DNA of 64,000 nucleotides, taken from Rathayibacter agropyri. Lineage in GTDB: Bacteria > Actinomycetota > Actinomycetes > Actinomycetales > Microbacteriaceae. Position numbers and translations under genes: made by a program. The stretch spans positions 592,030 to 656,029 of the forward strand of contig NZ_JABRPL010000002.1 of the NCBI RefSeq assembly GCF_013249015.1, in the 5' to 3' direction. The notes below the pieces were generated by a model. It saw only the letters and a list, made by a program, of their open reading frames with translations, did no database searches and was not told where the DNA came from. This document shows positions 63,029-64,000 of the stretch, piece by piece (position 1 is the stretch's first letter; every line of letters starts with the position of its first letter).

Positions 63029-63743
63029 ATGAGGATGTCCAAAATTGCAGCTTGTTTCGGGGGGCTTCTTTTGTGCGTTGGCGCAATTGCGCCAACTTCC
63101 GCAGCAGCTTCGGCGGAAGAGCAATGGGATGAGATGAGAGCGGGGTATGCATCTCTCGGCACCCCCGAAGGAACGGTCGACGCCCTGGTAGAGAAGCTGA
63201 ACAGCGGGCAGCCCGTAGACGCTTTCCTCGGCGGCGCACCGGTCTCGACTTACACATTCACGCAGATCGGAGATGGGCCGCTTGCATCAGACGGGGAAGA
63301 AGTAACTGTTTCGACATTCCCAGATGGTTCGGCGAATACAGTAGCGGAGATGCCGCCACTGTCCTCGATCTTCCCGCTGGCGAGATAACTCCGATGGCGG
63401 AAGCGGCGGATGTCGGGTCCAGACCGGATCTGGTTACTCCAACTTCAACTCCTGCTCCATCACCGCCTCCTGGAGCGGAGGAGTCGTCCAGCTCGGCTTC
63501 GTAGCAAGCTACTCACTTATTTAAGGCGGTTACGACCAGATCATCGGAACAGGCATGACCTGGCAGAGATGCGGGGGCGTCCAGTGCACCAGCCCCACTT
63601 TCACTGTGAAAAAATTATCTGAGGGCACTAGCGGTCCGGCGGTACTCCGCGGCCAAAGCGACGTTTCCGCGCCATGGGGTAGCTGGAACGCTTGGGTTGC
63701 GCTGAACGTCGGCAGAGACCACGGATACGCGACTTCATCTTAG
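63029..63743 (+). pseudogene. Secreted protein gene broken by frameshift and stop codon
   Basis: ATG 63029 opens a signal peptide (KIAACFGGLLLCVGAIAPTS then AAA) and a domain (VDALVEKLNSGQPVDAFLGG) that runs into a stop at 63388. In another frame the protein continues convincingly: GGSGGCRVQTGSGYSNFNSC, SWSGGVVQLGFVASY, an in-frame TAA at 63522-63524, then GGYDQIIGTGMTWQRCGGVQ and PWGSWNAWVALNVGRDHGY to TAG 63741-63743. One gene with a frameshift (about 63360-63400) and a nonsense codon explains all parts. Function unknown; AT-richer than the core. Confidence 0.6.
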
Positions 63744-63745
63744 GA

Positions 63746-63925
63746 GGAAAAAAGCCGGACGTTACTGACGAGATAGAACCAGGCGCAGGACTCCTCATCG
63801 CTAGCGCAGGCTGGTATGCAGCCTACACCGCTTTGACGACAATAGCGATTGTACTTATAATCCGATCCCGAAGTGCTCGATCGGAAAAGTTGCTGTGGCT
63901 CGCCCTAGTCATTCTTGTGCCTTAG
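63746..63925 (+). pseudogene. Truncated PLD-nuclease-N-terminal-type membrane protein
   Basis: After AGGAGG at 63745-63750 the frame reads EIEPGAGLLIASAGWYAAYT, LTTIAIVLIIRSRSA and EKLLWLALVILVP, then stops. PLDc_N proteins have exactly this pair of spans with WxxxVLxxPxxG at the end of the second; here the stop falls right after the Pro. There is no standard start codon at proper distance. The remaining 63926-64000 shows no gene. Confidence 0.4.
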
Positions 63926-64000
63926 AGCGTTATTCATAAGGTCTGATTCGGGTGTGTCGCTCAGAGGCATCGGCTTCCCGTTTGAGAGAATAGAAGTTCC

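Overview
The window is chromosomal DNA of a high-GC Gram-positive actinobacterium, most likely a plant- or soil-associated Microbacteriaceae (Rathayibacter/Curtobacterium/Leifsonia-like). This rests on strong G/C third-position bias, frequent GTG starts, many LacI regulators, a plant-polysaccharide gene set, Ala-rich twin-arginine-like leaders and a DtxR-type iron box. It is inferred from gene content; no rRNA or tRNA gene is present.

Layout. 1-1086: AT-richer left edge with a broken, partial minus-strand gene and one small membrane protein. 1087-24285: pentose and plant-glycan catabolism, comprising LacI regulator plus araBDA, a sugar-phosphate isomerase-like protein, a GH95 enzyme, a Bcr/CflA-type MFS carrier, GH127 beta-L-arabinofuranosidase, GH36 alpha-galactosidase, GH51 alpha-L-arabinofuranosidase, a GH3 enzyme in one operon with a complete CUT1-type sugar ABC importer (no ATPase), and a second LacI regulator. 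None of the glycosidases has a signal peptide, so imported oligosaccharides are probably trimmed in the cytoplasm. 24524-30504: surface and regulatory genes (leader-bearing secreted protein; a SipW signal peptidase/TasA-like/LamG cassette; two MarR regulators; a STAS protein; a Cys-rich copper-storage-like protein).

30544-39567: a nine-gene, almost fully translationally coupled minus-strand biosynthetic operon preceded by an MFS exporter. In transcription order: MFS exporter, Sfp-type phosphopantetheinyl transferase, aldo/keto reductase, AfsA-family (A-factor synthase) protein, atypical KAS III-like enzyme, FAD monooxygenase, canonical KAS III (FabH), acyl carrier protein, HAD phosphatase, metallo-beta-lactamase-fold hydrolase. 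Much of it is visibly AT-richer than its neighbours. It looks like a self-contained pathway for a gamma-butyrolactone/butenolide-like or related acyl signal or metabolite, and is the most interesting system here.

39806-46292: PadR regulator with a UbiB-family kinase, a VanY-like carboxypeptidase, an AraC regulator, a second leader-bearing secreted protein and a CPA1-type cation/proton antiporter. 46333-49362 and 58294-61310: two parallel modules, each a LacI regulator divergent from a ThuA-domain gene translationally overlapping a Gfo/Idh/MocA oxidoreductase. Each has candidate operators between the divergent genes and a GGGAACCCCG-type terminator at the end. 49433-54056: small and membrane proteins and a type-B carboxylesterase. 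54183-58258: DtxR box, tandem repeats and a four-gene siderophore/iron ABC importer.

61394-64000: a decay zone at the right edge with fragments of a histidine kinase, a DUF6036-like nucleotidyltransferase, a secreted protein broken by a frameshift and a stop, and a truncated membrane protein, alongside two intact small genes. A broken XRE-type regulator lies at 6337-6622.
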